A stretch of DNA of 64,000 nt from Pseudomonas monsensis (GTDB lineage: Bacteria > Pseudomonadota > Gammaproteobacteria > Pseudomonadales > Pseudomonadaceae), in contig NZ_CP077087.1 of NCBI RefSeq assembly GCF_014268495.2, positions 3,847,501 to 3,911,500 on the forward strand, given 5' to 3'. A program made the translations under genes and the position numbers. Below are positions 8,234 through 17,325 of this stretch, one piece after another (the stretch's first letter is position 1; every line of letters starts with the position of its first letter). The notes beneath the pieces were generated by a model that was not told where the DNA came from, did no database searches, and worked only from the letters and a program-made list of their open reading frames with translations.

Positions 8234-8689
8234 ATGGAACTACGAATCAACCAGAAGACCTATCAGGTCGATGCCGACGCCGATACGCCCTTGCTGTGGG
8301 TGATCCGCGATGACCTGGGCATGACCGGCACCAAGTACGGCTGCGGCCTGGCGCAATGCGGCGCCTGTTCGGTGCTGGTGGACGGCAATGTGGTGCGCTC
8401 GTGCGTCACACCGGTGGCCGGCGTGGTCGGCCGCGAGGTCACCACCATTGAGGCCATCGAGGCCGATGAAGTGGGCAAACGGGTCGTCTCGACCTGGGTC
8501 GATCTGCAGGTCGCCCAGTGCGGCTATTGCCAGTCCGGGCAGGTGATGGCCGCCACCGCACTGCTCAAACAGAACCCCAGGCCGAGTGACGCGCAGATCG
8601 AAGCGGCGATGGTCAATCTGTGCCGTTGCGGCACCTACAACGCCATTCATGCCGCCGTGCATGAGCTGGCCGGCAAGGGAGACGCCTGA
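8234..8689 (+). CDS. (2Fe-2S)-binding subunit of molybdenum hydroxylase (IorA-like), 151 aa
   Basis: Electron-transfer subunit of a xanthine-oxidase-family enzyme. Both clusters are complete: the plant-ferredoxin type with Cys37, Cys42, Cys45 and Cys57, and the helical-domain cluster with Cys96, Cys99, Cys130 and Cys132. The length is normal for the small subunit of isoquinoline 1-oxidoreductase and related aldehyde dehydrogenases. The stop overlaps the start of the molybdenum subunit gene by one base (TGATG). It should move electrons from the Mo site to the cytochrome c encoded two genes on. Confidence 0.93.
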   Translation: MELRINQKTYQVDADADTPLLWVIRDDLGMTGTKYGCGLAQCGACSVLVDGNVVRSCVTPVAGVVGREVTTIEAIEADEVGKRVVSTWVDLQVAQCGYCQSGQVMAATALLKQNPRPSDAQIEAAMVNLCRCGTYNAIHAAVHELAGKGDA

Positions 8690-10941
8690 TGACCGTTCGT
8701 ATCGACCCTTCCCTGGAAGCATCGGCCCTGGCCCTGCACGATCCGGTCAATCTGTCGCGCCGACGTTTCCTCACCGGCACCGCCGTCGGTGCCCTGGTGC
8801 TCGGCTTCGGTCTGCCGCTGGGTGCCACCCGCGTGCAAGCGGCGGCAGCGGCGGCGACCGCCGAACGCGGCACGCAGGTCCCGGCGTTTCTCGAAATCCG
8901 CCCGGACAATCGCGTGCGCCTGCTCTGCCCGTTCATGGAGGGCGGGCAAGGTACGTTCACCGCGATGGCACAGATTGTCGGTGAAGAGCTGGATGCCGAC
9001 CCGTCGACCTTCCTGGTCGAAGCCGCACCGCCCGGCGAAGCCTACGTGGTGTTGGAAAACGGCATGCGCATCACCGGCGGCAGCATGTCGGTGCGCCTGA
9101 GTTACCCGGTCATGCGCCGCCTCGGCGCCCTCGCCCGCGCCATGCTGTTGCAGGCCGGCGCACAAAAGCTGGGGGTGCCGATGAGCGAATTGAGCACCGA
9201 GCCTGGCAAGGTTGTGCACGCGAAGTCGGGCCGCTCGCTGGCCTACGGTGAACTGGCCGGGCAGGCGATGGATCTGCCGGTTCCCGATCCGGCTTCCGTG
9301 CAGTTGCGTGACCCGAGTCAGTTCCGCTGGATCGGCAAACCCGTGAAGCGCCTCGATGCCTATGACAAGTCCACGGGTAAAGCGCTCTACAGCATTGATC
9401 TGAAGGTCGACGACATGCTGCATGCCGCCGTCCAGCATGCACCGCGCCTGGGGATGACCGTGGGCAACCTGCGCAACGAGGATCAGGTCAAGGCCATGAA
9501 AGGCGTGCATTCCGTGCATCGCCTGCCGGGTGCCGTGGCGGTGGTCGCCGAGCGTTGGTGGCACGCAAAACGTGCAGTGGAAGCCATCCAGGTCGACTGG
9601 CAGGAACCTGCCGCAGACAGTCAGGTGCGGCCGATGCCCGCCGACTTTTCCAGCGATGCCTGGTTCAAGCGACTGGCTGAAGACAAAGGCCCCGCCAGGG
9701 ATGATGAAAACCAAGGCGACGTGGCTGGCGTTCTGGCGAGTGCGAAAACCCGGGTCGACGCCACCTACCACAACCAATACCTGAACCACGGGCAACTCGA
9801 GCCACCTTCTGCGCTGGCCCGATTCAATCCGGACGGTTCGCTGGAGGTCTGGTTGCCCAACCAGGCGCCGGACATGTTCCGCGCGGACATCGCCAAACGC
9901 ACGGGGCTGGATCCGTCGCGCATCACGCTGCATTCGCCATTGCTGGGCGGGTTCTTCGGTCGGCACTTCCTCTACGACTCGGCCAGTCCGTATCCCCAGG
10001 CAATCGCGCTGGCCAAAGCAGTTGGCCGCCCGGTCAAATTGATCTGGAGCCGTGAGGAGGAGTTCCTGCGTGACGTGCTGCGTCCGGTGGCGGCGGTGAA
10101 TTTCCGCGCGGCGCTGGACAACGACGGCTGGCCGCTGGCAATCGAAGCGGTCAGTGCCACCGAAGGCCCGACCGAAGCCCTCGCCGGCAAGCAAGGCGAG
10201 AAACTCGACCCGACGGCGCTTGAAGGGTTGTCGGGCAAGTCCTACGCGATCGCCAACAAGCGGATCGCGCAGATCTACGCCAAAGGTCCGGCGATGCTCG
10301 GTTACTGGCGTTCAGTGGGCAATTCGCTCAACGATTTTTTCTATGAATCGTTCCTCGACGAACTGGCGGACAAGGGTGGCAAGGACCCGTTCGAACTGCG
10401 CCTGCATCTGCTGCGCGACAATCAACGGCTGACCACGCTGCTGCAGGCGGTGGGTGAACTCTCGGGCGGCTGGAAGCGCGGGCCGTTTACCGCCGAGGAC
10501 GGCAGCAAACGTGCGCGCGGCGTGGCCATGGCTTCGCCGTTCGGTACCGAGACGGCGGTGATCGCCGAGGTGTCCATCGAGCACGGCCAGGTCAAGGTCC
10601 ACGACATTTGGCAGGCGATTGACCCGGGCAGCATCGTCAACCCGGCAATTGTCGAGGCTCAGGTCAATGGCGCGGTGGCGCTGGGGCTGTCGCAGACGCT
10701 GGTGGAAGAGGCCGTGTGGGTGGATGGCAAGCCCCGGGCGCGCAACTACGACCTGTATCCGATCCTGCCGCCGGCGCGGATGGCACGGGTTCACGTGCGT
10801 GTCATCGAGAGCGGAGAAAAAATGGGCGGCATCGGTGAACCGCCGCTGCCCGCCGTCGCGCCGGCCGTCGCCAATGCAGTGGCAACGCTGACCGGGCAAC
10901 GGGTGCGCAGCCTGCCCATGAGCCGACACACCTTCACTTGA
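8689..10941 (+). CDS. Molybdopterin-binding subunit of xanthine dehydrogenase family (IorB-like), 750 aa
   Basis: Catalytic subunit holding the molybdenum cofactor. A twin-arginine signal is visible (SRRRFL at residues 23-28, then a hydrophobic run and an Ala-rich cleavage region near 50), so the mature enzyme is periplasmic; the small subunit would travel with it. The tandem Ald_Xan_dh_C2 repeats are full length, and the catalytic Glu is in GGIGEPP, Glu717. The organisation (Fe-S subunit, Mo subunit, cytochrome c, no FAD subunit) is that of aldehyde or N-heterocycle dehydrogenases feeding the respiratory chain. The actual substrate cannot be read from the sequence; an aldehyde is my first guess. 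Confidence 0.92.
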   Translation: MTVRIDPSLEASALALHDPVNLSRRRFLTGTAVGALVLGFGLPLGATRVQAAAAAATAERGTQVPAFLEIRPDNRVRLLCPFMEGGQGTFTAMAQIVGEELDADPSTFLVEAAPPGEAYVVLENGMRITGGSMSVRLSYPVMRRLGALARAMLLQAGAQKLGVPMSELSTEPGKVVHAKSGRSLAYGELAGQAMDLPVPDPASVQLRDPSQFRWIGKPVKRLDAYDKSTGKALYSIDLKVDDMLHAAVQHAPRLGMTVGNLRNEDQVKAMKGVHSVHRLPGAVAVVAERWWHAKRAVEAIQVDWQEPAADSQVRPMPADFSSDAWFKRLAEDKGPARDDENQGDVAGVLASAKTRVDATYHNQYLNHGQLEPPSALARFNPDGSLEVWLPNQAPDMFRADIAKRTGLDPSRITLHSPLLGGFFGRHFLYDSASPYPQAIALAKAVGRPVKLIWSREEEFLRDVLRPVAAVNFRAALDNDGWPLAIEAVSATEGPTEALAGKQGEKLDPTALEGLSGKSYAIANKRIAQIYAKGPAMLGYWRSVGNSLNDFFYESFLDELADKGGKDPFELRLHLLRDNQRLTTLLQAVGELSGGWKRGPFTAEDGSKRARGVAMASPFGTETAVIAEVSIEHGQVKVHDIWQAIDPGSIVNPAIVEAQVNGAVALGLSQTLVEEAVWVDGKPRARNYDLYPILPPARMARVHVRVIESGEKMGGIGEPPLPAVAPAVANAVATLTGQRVRSLPMSRHTFT

Positions 10942-10958
10942 TCAGCGCCGGAGCGTCC

Positions 10959-12311
10959 ATGAATAACAGCCGATTCGCAAGAACCGCTGGCTGGCTGGCA
11001 GTGCCGTGCCTGGTCGCGGCAGGCCTGCTGGCCTGGTATGTCACACGCGAGCCCGTCTCGCGCCTTGAAACCCATCAAATCGCCGGGGCCGACATCGACC
11101 CGGCGCTGGTCGCCCGTGGTGAATACGTCGCCCGGCTCAGCGATTGCGTGGCCTGTCACAGCGTGCCGGGCGGCGCGCCGTTCGCCGGCGGCCTGGAAAT
11201 GGCCACGCCGCTGGGCTCAATCCACGCAACCAATATCACCCCGGACACCGAAACCGGCATCGGCCACTACAGCCTTGCGGACTTTGACCGAGCGGTGCGC
11301 CACGGCGTGGCACCCGACAGTCGCCGTCTGTATCCGGCGATGCCCTACCCGTCTTACGCCAAGCTCAGTGATGACGACGTGCGTGCGCTGTATGCGTTTT
11401 TCATGAAAGGCGTGGCGCCGGTGAAACAGGCGAACATCCCGAGTGCAATTCCCTTTCCGTTGAATCTGCGCTGGCCGATTGCACTGTGGAATGGTGTGTT
11501 TGTCGACGCCGAACCTTACGCGGCCAAAGCCTCGCAGGATGAGGTGTGGAACCGCGGCGCGTATCTCGTCCAGGGCGCCGGGCACTGCGGCAGTTGCCAT
11601 TCACCCCGAGGCTTGGCGTTCAACGAGAAGGCACTGGATGAGACCGGCAAGCCGTACCTCGCCGGCGCCTTGCTCGACGGCTGGTACGCACCGAGCCTGC
11701 GCGATGACCACAACACTGGGCTTGGGCGCTGGAGCGAAGCGGAAATCGTGCAGTTCCTCAAGACCGGTCGCAATAAACACGCGGTGGTCTACGGTTCGAT
11801 GACCGAGGCCTTCAACAACTCCACGCAGTTCATGACCGACGACGATCTGACGGCGATTGCCCGTTACCTCAAGTCGTTGCCGGGCGATCCCCAGCGCGAC
11901 GGCCAGCCCTGGCAGTATCAAGCGGTTTCGGCTGCGACGCGTCTGGACGCACCCGGTGCGCATACCTACGTGACACGCTGCGCCTCGTGCCACGGCCTGG
12001 ACGGCAAGGGCCAGGCCGAATGGATGCCGCCACTGGCCGGTGCCACCTCCGCACTGGCCAGGGAAAGCGCCTCGGCGATCAACATCACCCTCAACGGTTC
12101 GCAGCGGGTCGTGGCGGCCGGTGTCCCGGACGCCTATCGCATGCCGGCCTTCCGTGAGCAATTGTCGGATCAGCAGATCGCCGACGTGCTGACCTTCATG
12201 CGCACCACTTGGGGCAATCAAGGCGGTGCCGTGGATGCGCAAGCAGTTGGCAAACTGCGTGAGCACACCGACCCGGCCAGCAGCAGCCCGATTATCCTGC
12301 AGATGCGCTAA
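10959..12311 (+). CDS. Triheme cytochrome c, electron acceptor of the molybdenum hydroxylase, 450 aa
   Basis: Three CxxCH heme c sites are seen: Cys63-Cys66-His67, Cys210-Cys213-His214 and Cys341-Cys344-His345. A membrane segment at residues 10-29 acts as signal or anchor. This is the architecture of the cytochrome subunit of alcohol, gluconate and aldehyde dehydrogenases, which passes electrons to quinone or a terminal oxidase. The ATG at 10959 has GGAG eight bases before it; a TTG at 10938 overlapping the previous stop is possible but weaker. It replaces the FAD subunit of cytoplasmic xanthine dehydrogenases in this operon. Confidence 0.9.
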   Translation: MNNSRFARTAGWLAVPCLVAAGLLAWYVTREPVSRLETHQIAGADIDPALVARGEYVARLSDCVACHSVPGGAPFAGGLEMATPLGSIHATNITPDTETGIGHYSLADFDRAVRHGVAPDSRRLYPAMPYPSYAKLSDDDVRALYAFFMKGVAPVKQANIPSAIPFPLNLRWPIALWNGVFVDAEPYAAKASQDEVWNRGAYLVQGAGHCGSCHSPRGLAFNEKALDETGKPYLAGALLDGWYAPSLRDDHNTGLGRWSEAEIVQFLKTGRNKHAVVYGSMTEAFNNSTQFMTDDDLTAIARYLKSLPGDPQRDGQPWQYQAVSAATRLDAPGAHTYVTRCASCHGLDGKGQAEWMPPLAGATSALARESASAINITLNGSQRVVAAGVPDAYRMPAFREQLSDQQIADVLTFMRTTWGNQGGAVDAQAVGKLREHTDPASSSPIILQMR

Positions 12312-12323
12312 GAGGAGACGCTG

Positions 12324-13343
12324 ATGGAAAGCATCGACTTGCTGGTCCTGCGCACCGCGCGGGACTGGCTCGCCGCCGGCGAGCGGGTGTTGCTCGCCAC
12401 GGTGGCGCGCACCTGGGGTTCTTCACCGCGCCCGACAGGTTCGATGATGGCCCTGCGCGACGACGGTCGTGTGGTGGGCAGCGTGTCCGGCGGCTGCATC
12501 GAGGATGACCTGATCCACCGCTATACCACGGCCCACGGCGGCAACGCTTTCAATGACAGCGCAGCGCAAGTGGTGCGCTATGGCATCAGCGCCGACGAGG
12601 CGCATCGCTTCGGCTTGCCCTGCGGTGGCACGCTTGAGCTGATCCTCGAATTCAACCCGGCCTGGCAGTCACTCGATGGATTGCTGGTGCAACTGGACGC
12701 CGGGCAACTGGTTCGCCGTCGCCTGACGTTGGCCTCCGGCCAGGTCACGCTCGAAGCCACGGCGACGCCCGAACAATTCAGCTTCGATGGCTCGCAGATG
12801 CTCAACACCCTGGGGCCGGGCTATCGAATGCTCATGATCGGTGCCGGGGCGCTGGCCGAGTACCTCGCGACCATGGCGTTGTTCAACGGGTTCAAGGTGG
12901 CGGTGTGCGATCCGCGTCCCGAGTACATCGAGACCTGGGCGGTGGACGGCGTGGAACGTATCGTCGGCATGCCCGATGACGTGGTCCGCGACTTCGCGGT
13001 CGATCTGCGCACCTGCATCGTCGCCTTGAGCCATGACCCCAAACTCGACGATCTGGCTCTGCTCGAAGCACTCCACAGCCCGGCGTTCTACATCGGCGCC
13101 ATCGGCTCGCGGCGCAACAGCCAGCTGCGCCGCGAACGGCTGATCGAGCATTTTGGTGAGACGCAAGCGTCACTTGAACGTCTGCACGGGCCGATCGGCC
13201 TCTACATCGGCAGCAAGACGCCGGCAGAAATCGCCGTCAGTGTGATGGCCGAAATTCTTGCAGCGAAGAATGGCGCCAGCCTGCCGAAAGCGTTCTCCAT
13301 CGCCCGGGCCAAAGCGCAGCAAGGCCTGCCGGAGTCGATCTGA
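12324..13343 (+). CDS. XdhC/CoxI family maturation factor, 339 aa
   Basis: Members bind the molybdenum cofactor, promote its sulfuration and insert it into xanthine-dehydrogenase-type enzymes. The N-terminal XdhC_CoxI motif (ATVARTWGSSPRPTGSMM, then GSVSGGCIEDDL with the conserved Cys) and the C-terminal Rossmann domain (MLMIGAGALAEYLA; YIGAIGSRRN) are both present, and the length is typical. The gene lies 12 bases after the cytochrome gene with an AGGAG ribosome binding site. It is the last gene of this operon and is presumably dedicated to the Mo subunit encoded at 8689. Confidence 0.92.
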   Translation: MESIDLLVLRTARDWLAAGERVLLATVARTWGSSPRPTGSMMALRDDGRVVGSVSGGCIEDDLIHRYTTAHGGNAFNDSAAQVVRYGISADEAHRFGLPCGGTLELILEFNPAWQSLDGLLVQLDAGQLVRRRLTLASGQVTLEATATPEQFSFDGSQMLNTLGPGYRMLMIGAGALAEYLATMALFNGFKVAVCDPRPEYIETWAVDGVERIVGMPDDVVRDFAVDLRTCIVALSHDPKLDDLALLEALHSPAFYIGAIGSRRNSQLRRERLIEHFGETQASLERLHGPIGLYIGSKTPAEIAVSVMAEILAAKNGASLPKAFSIARAKAQQGLPESI

Positions 13344-13435
13344 CGCCAAAGATCGTCAGCGCAGCGCAACACGGTGTGTCTGCCCGAACGCAGGCCTTCA
13401 ACCCAAACCGAACCGCGCCTGCTACGCTCCCCCTC

Positions 13436-13894
13436 ATGAAAACCGCCATTATCTCCGACACCCACGGCCTGCTACGCCCCGAAGCCCTCGCTGTCCTTGA
13501 GGGCAGCGACCTGATCATCCACGCCGGCGACATCGGCGCCCCGGAAATCCTCAGCCAGCTCGCCGCCATTGCCCCACTGCACGCCGTGCGTGGCAACAAC
13601 GACCTCGACCTGCCCTGGGCCGCCGCCCTGCCCGACCACCTCAGTTTCGACCTCAACGGCTGGCCAACCCTGCTGACCCACGACATCGCCGACGTGCCCG
13701 CCCTGCTCACCAGCGCCATCAAACTGGTGATCACCGGCCACTCCCACAAGCCGCTGATCGAATGGCGCGAAAACTGTCTCTACCTGAACCCCGGCAGTGC
13801 CGGACGCCGCCGCTTCAAACTCCCGGTCACGCTTGCCTTGCTCGACGCCAGCCGCACCGCGCTTGAACCCGAGCTGATCCACCTTCTGCCGTGA
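13436..13894 (+). CDS. Metallophosphoesterase (YfcE/MJ0936 family), 152 aa
   Basis: The protein is a small calcineurin-like phosphodiesterase. Metal-binding motifs are all visible: DTHG near the start (AIISDTHGLL), HAGDIG, RGNND, and GHSHKP followed by NPGSAGRRR. The length equals that of stand-alone YfcE-type enzymes, which hydrolyse artificial phosphodiesters in vitro and whose natural substrate is unclear. The start at 13436 puts the conserved first strand at residue 2; the frame is open upstream to 13376 without similarity. Confidence 0.9.
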   Translation: MKTAIISDTHGLLRPEALAVLEGSDLIIHAGDIGAPEILSQLAAIAPLHAVRGNNDLDLPWAAALPDHLSFDLNGWPTLLTHDIADVPALLTSAIKLVITGHSHKPLIEWRENCLYLNPGSAGRRRFKLPVTLALLDASRTALEPELIHLLP

Positions 13895-13966
13895 AACTTT
13901 TCCTCCCCATCTCCCCCAATCACCTAACCTCATAGGCTGTGTGTTCCATTCGAGCCCGTCGCCCCC

Positions 13967-16351
13967 ATGCGCAACGCATTGCAGTGTTTGTGGTTGACCG
14001 TACTGATCCTGCTCATTCCCGGCAGTCCGTCGCTGTGGGCGGCAGAGTTACCGGCGCCGTCGGCGACCGCCGCCGCGCCGCTGCCGGTGATTTCCCAGAG
14101 TGATCTGCAAGCTCTGCAACAACGCCTCGATGCACTGAAACAGCAGATTTCTGCCGCGAACAATTACAACCAGCTTGAGGGCCCGCAGGATCGCGTGCAG
14201 GCGTTCATTCTGGATGTCGATAAGTTGTCGACGGCGTTGTTGCCGCAGCAGGCGCAACTGACGGTGCAACTGGGGGTGTTGGGGGCGGCGCCGGATACCG
14301 GAATTGCCTCGGAGCAGGCGGATATCATCGCGCAGCGGGCGTCGCTGACGGAGCAGAAGAACAAGGTCGATGCGACGCTCAAGAGCCTCGCGGCGTTGAA
14401 GCAGAGTGCGGCGGATCTGATCACGCAGATTGCCGGTATCCGGCGCACGCTGCTGGAGAGCGAGCTGACCCTGGGTACGGACAGTGTGCTGAACCCGGAT
14501 TTCTGGTCGCCGCTGATCAACCCTTCGCCGGATGATCGCCAGAGGCTAAGCTTTTTCGTGCAGCAGATCGAAGAAACCTGGGCCAGGGTGTGGGCGCCAG
14601 GGCAGCACGTTTATACGGTGCTGTTGGTGTTGCTGGCGCTGCTGATCTGGACGTACGGAAGGCGGTTGGCCGAACGCGGGCTGACCTGGGTCTGCATTCA
14701 TCGCATGCCGGAGGGGCGTCTGCGCCGCAGCGCGCTGGCGTTCGCTTCAGCCCTTGCGACCATTGCCACCACCGCCATCGCCCTGCATGTGTTGTTTTAC
14801 GCCCTCACCCGCCACGCGCCGCTGACGCCGGTGCTGGCGACGTTTTCCGATGAGTTCGAAAAAGTCGTGTATGCCTGCGTGCTGATCACCGGGCTGAGCC
14901 GAGCCTTGCTGTCGACGCAACATCCGTCGTGGCGCCTGCCGGCGATTGCCGATCCGGTGGCGCTGGCGCTGAAGCCGTTCCCACGGATTCTGTCCTTCGC
15001 GTTGCTGGTGCTGGTGACGCTGGTGCAGGTCAGCAATGCCACGGGCATGAGCAGTCAGATTGTGCTCGCCGGGCGCGGCGTGATTGCCATGGTGGTGCTG
15101 GCGATTGTGGTGACGATGCTGTTGCAGGTGAGCAAGGCACGCAAGGAGATGATCGCCGCCAATGATGCGTCGGCGGCGGGCAGCACGTTCTCCGGTGTGA
15201 TTTTCACCGTCGCCAGTCTGTCGATGTTCGTGGCGGCGATGGCGCTGCTCACCGGGTACGTGTCGCTGGCGCGGTTCATCACCTATGAATTGGTGTGGTC
15301 GTATATCGTCCTGTCCGGGTTCTACCTGTTGATCCAGGTGATCAAGGACGCCTGCGAGCATGTATTTTCGCCCAGACACGCCAGCGGCAAAGCGCTGAAA
15401 CAGTTGCTCGGGGTGGGTGATCGACGCCTCGATCAGATGTCGATTCTGTTGTCCGGTTTCAGTCGTGCCGGGCTGTTGCTGCTGGCGGTGATCGCGCTGT
15501 TTGTCGGCGGCATCGGCACCACGCTGGGGCAGCTGGCGAGCAATATCATGGCGATTCTCGGCGGCGCCGGGTTGCGCAAGCTGAACATCGTTCCCGGCCA
15601 TTTGTTCAACGCGGTGCTGGCGCTGATGATCGGCATCTGGCTGATCCGCGCCCTGCGCCGCTGGCTCGACAACGAATTTCTGCCCAAGACCGACATGGAC
15701 CCCGGCATGTGTGCGTCGCTGAGCACGCTGTTTTCCAACATCGGTTATGCCTTCGTGATCCTGCTGACCCTGTCGTCGCTGGGCGTGAAGTGGACCAACC
15801 TGGCGTGGATCGTCAGTGCGCTGTCGGTGGGCATCGGTTTCGGTTTGCAGGAGATCGTGAAGAACTTCGTGTCGGGCCTGATTCTGCTGACCGAGCGGCC
15901 GGTGAAGGTCGGCGATCTGATCAGCATCAGCGGCGTCGAGGGCGATATCCGCCGCATCAACGTGCGCGCCACGGAAATCCAGCTCAGTGACCGCTCGATC
16001 GTGATCGTGCCGAACTCGCAACTGATCTCGCAGAACCTGCGTAACGTCACGCTCGGCGGCAGTGCCCAGGGCGTGGCGTCTCTGGAGTTGGTGTTTCCGC
16101 TGGATATCGACCCGGAAGAGGTGAAGGACCTGCTGCTCAACGCCTACTGCGAGAACGAAACCGTCCTCGAAAAACCGGCGCCGTTTGTGCGCTTCAGCAA
16201 GCTGACGCCGGACGGCATCACCTTGACGGTGACCGGGTACGTCGCCAGCCCGAGGATTGTCGGGGTGACCAAAAGCGATCTGCTGTTCGAGGTGCTCAAG
16301 CGACTGGGGGCGGCGGGGATTGCGCTGGCGAAGCCGGCGGAGAGTACCTAG
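13967..16351 (+). CDS. DUF3772 domain-containing mechanosensitive ion channel, 794 aa
   Basis: A large MscS-superfamily channel. A signal peptide (residues 1-25) is followed by a periplasmic coiled-coil region, the DUF3772 domain, rich in Gln and Leu heptads (about 40-200). Next come about ten membrane segments. The MscS core at the C-terminus contains SALSVGIGFGLQEIVKNFVS, the pore-lining Gly/Ala helix, then the beta domain with VKVGDLISI and IVIVPNSQLISQ. The layout resembles MscK and YjeP-type channels that release solutes on hypo-osmotic shock. It stands alone with no operon partner. Confidence 0.92.
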   Translation: MRNALQCLWLTVLILLIPGSPSLWAAELPAPSATAAAPLPVISQSDLQALQQRLDALKQQISAANNYNQLEGPQDRVQAFILDVDKLSTALLPQQAQLTVQLGVLGAAPDTGIASEQADIIAQRASLTEQKNKVDATLKSLAALKQSAADLITQIAGIRRTLLESELTLGTDSVLNPDFWSPLINPSPDDRQRLSFFVQQIEETWARVWAPGQHVYTVLLVLLALLIWTYGRRLAERGLTWVCIHRMPEGRLRRSALAFASALATIATTAIALHVLFYALTRHAPLTPVLATFSDEFEKVVYACVLITGLSRALLSTQHPSWRLPAIADPVALALKPFPRILSFALLVLVTLVQVSNATGMSSQIVLAGRGVIAMVVLAIVVTMLLQVSKARKEMIAANDASAAGSTFSGVIFTVASLSMFVAAMALLTGYVSLARFITYELVWSYIVLSGFYLLIQVIKDACEHVFSPRHASGKALKQLLGVGDRRLDQMSILLSGFSRAGLLLLAVIALFVGGIGTTLGQLASNIMAILGGAGLRKLNIVPGHLFNAVLALMIGIWLIRALRRWLDNEFLPKTDMDPGMCASLSTLFSNIGYAFVILLTLSSLGVKWTNLAWIVSALSVGIGFGLQEIVKNFVSGLILLTERPVKVGDLISISGVEGDIRRINVRATEIQLSDRSIVIVPNSQLISQNLRNVTLGGSAQGVASLELVFPLDIDPEEVKDLLLNAYCENETVLEKPAPFVRFSKLTPDGITLTVTGYVASPRIVGVTKSDLLFEVLKRLGAAGIALAKPAEST

Positions 16352-16484
16352 GCAACCGGTGGGCGAATGAAAACGTCGGCAACCCTTTCGCAATGAAGGG
16401 GCCTGATTGACAGCTCAAGATTCCTCGACTTAGCTGGAGCGGAGCGATGGTGCCCTGTTACCCGTTAGTGAAAAGGAATTCACC

Positions 16485-17183
16485 TTGGCCTTCAATTCGG
16501 TTTGGCTCGGTTATGACGGATACCCAAGTCTGGTGCAGGCGTATCTCAACAGTCCTTGGTCGGCGGCCGCGCGCGCCATGCGCGGGGCGAATGCCGACTT
16601 CACCCTGGTCAATTACGCGACCTTCTTTTTTACTGTCCCCAACCCCTTCAACGGCGGCATTCCGGGCCCGTTCATCATCACGCAGCCGAGCGCCGCGTGC
16701 CACTCGGAAAAACAAGTGTGGATCGCGATACGCGGCGTTCAGTCGTTAAACCGCTTCAGTATCCCCAACTGGATGGTCGGCCAGGGCAACGCAGCGGGAT
16801 TGGCCCGGCTGACCCCCGCACAGGCCCAGGCACTCGACGGCACCGTGATCCACGCGGTTTATACCGAGCGGCAACCGTGCGGCACCTGCAGTCCGTTTTT
16901 GAACGACATTCTGTTGGATAACACACCGGTGTTCTGGCACTTCCCTTACCCCAGTCAAGAGACGTCAAAGCACAAGCACGACGACAATGACATTGTCGTC
17001 AATGGCTTGATGGCGATGTCACGCGACAAGACTTACGGGCAGTCGATGAAGGATCACACACGAGAGGGTCGGGTCGAAGGCAACAAGGACCTGCGCTCAG
17101 CCATGAAGTACATCGGCAAACAGCAGGCCGGCCAATACCCGACGCTCATGGCTACCATGGTCAACATGGACACCAGCGATTAA
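16485..17183 (+). CDS. Predicted cytidine-deaminase-fold protein, toxin-like, 232 aa
   Basis: The zinc site of the nucleotide/nucleic-acid deaminase fold is readable: His73-Ser-Glu75 at the head of a helix (CHSEKQVWIAI) and Pro131-Cys132-Gly-Thr-Cys135 in YTERQPCGTC. That spacing and the ERxPCxxC form are typical of bacterial polymorphic-toxin deaminases, for example the Pput_2613-type group, rather than of housekeeping cytidine or tRNA deaminases. There is no N-terminal secretion or Rhs-type domain. The start is a TTG with AAGGA seven to eight bases before it; the frame has a stop 51 bases upstream. No clear immunity gene is beside it. Function is inferred from the motif only. Confidence 0.6.
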   Translation: MAFNSVWLGYDGYPSLVQAYLNSPWSAAARAMRGANADFTLVNYATFFFTVPNPFNGGIPGPFIITQPSAACHSEKQVWIAIRGVQSLNRFSIPNWMVGQGNAAGLARLTPAQAQALDGTVIHAVYTERQPCGTCSPFLNDILLDNTPVFWHFPYPSQETSKHKHDDNDIVVNGLMAMSRDKTYGQSMKDHTREGRVEGNKDLRSAMKYIGKQQAGQYPTLMATMVNMDTSD

Positions 17184-17279
17184 CCGGACGGCGCCATCAG
17201 CCCCGCATGGGCGTCCCGTCGCTTGCTGTTTAAGACACGTTCCCCGCTAGAAGCCATAGGTGGCGCGAGCAGGCGTAAA

Positions 17280-17306
17280 AAAACCCGGTTGTTGAGGCCG
17301 GGTTTT
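17280..17306 (-). terminator. Rho-independent terminator of the small exported protein gene
   Basis: An inverted repeat AAAACCCGG / CCGGGTTTT (17280-17288 and 17298-17306) has a nine-base loop. Read on the minus strand it ends in a run of T (17277-17283). It lies 20 bases after the stop at 17326. Confidence 0.8.
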
Positions 17307-17325
17307 GTTGGTTACAGCGATCGAC

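Noticed and set aside
8647..10194. Long minus-strand open frame over the molybdenum subunit gene
   Set aside because: Antisense to an obvious Mo-hydroxylase subunit; no start signal or similarity.
14747..16393. Long minus-strand open frame over the mechanosensitive channel gene
   Set aside because: It is an antisense frame of a GC-rich gene, with a His/Gln/Arg-rich product; the plus strand encodes a clear channel.
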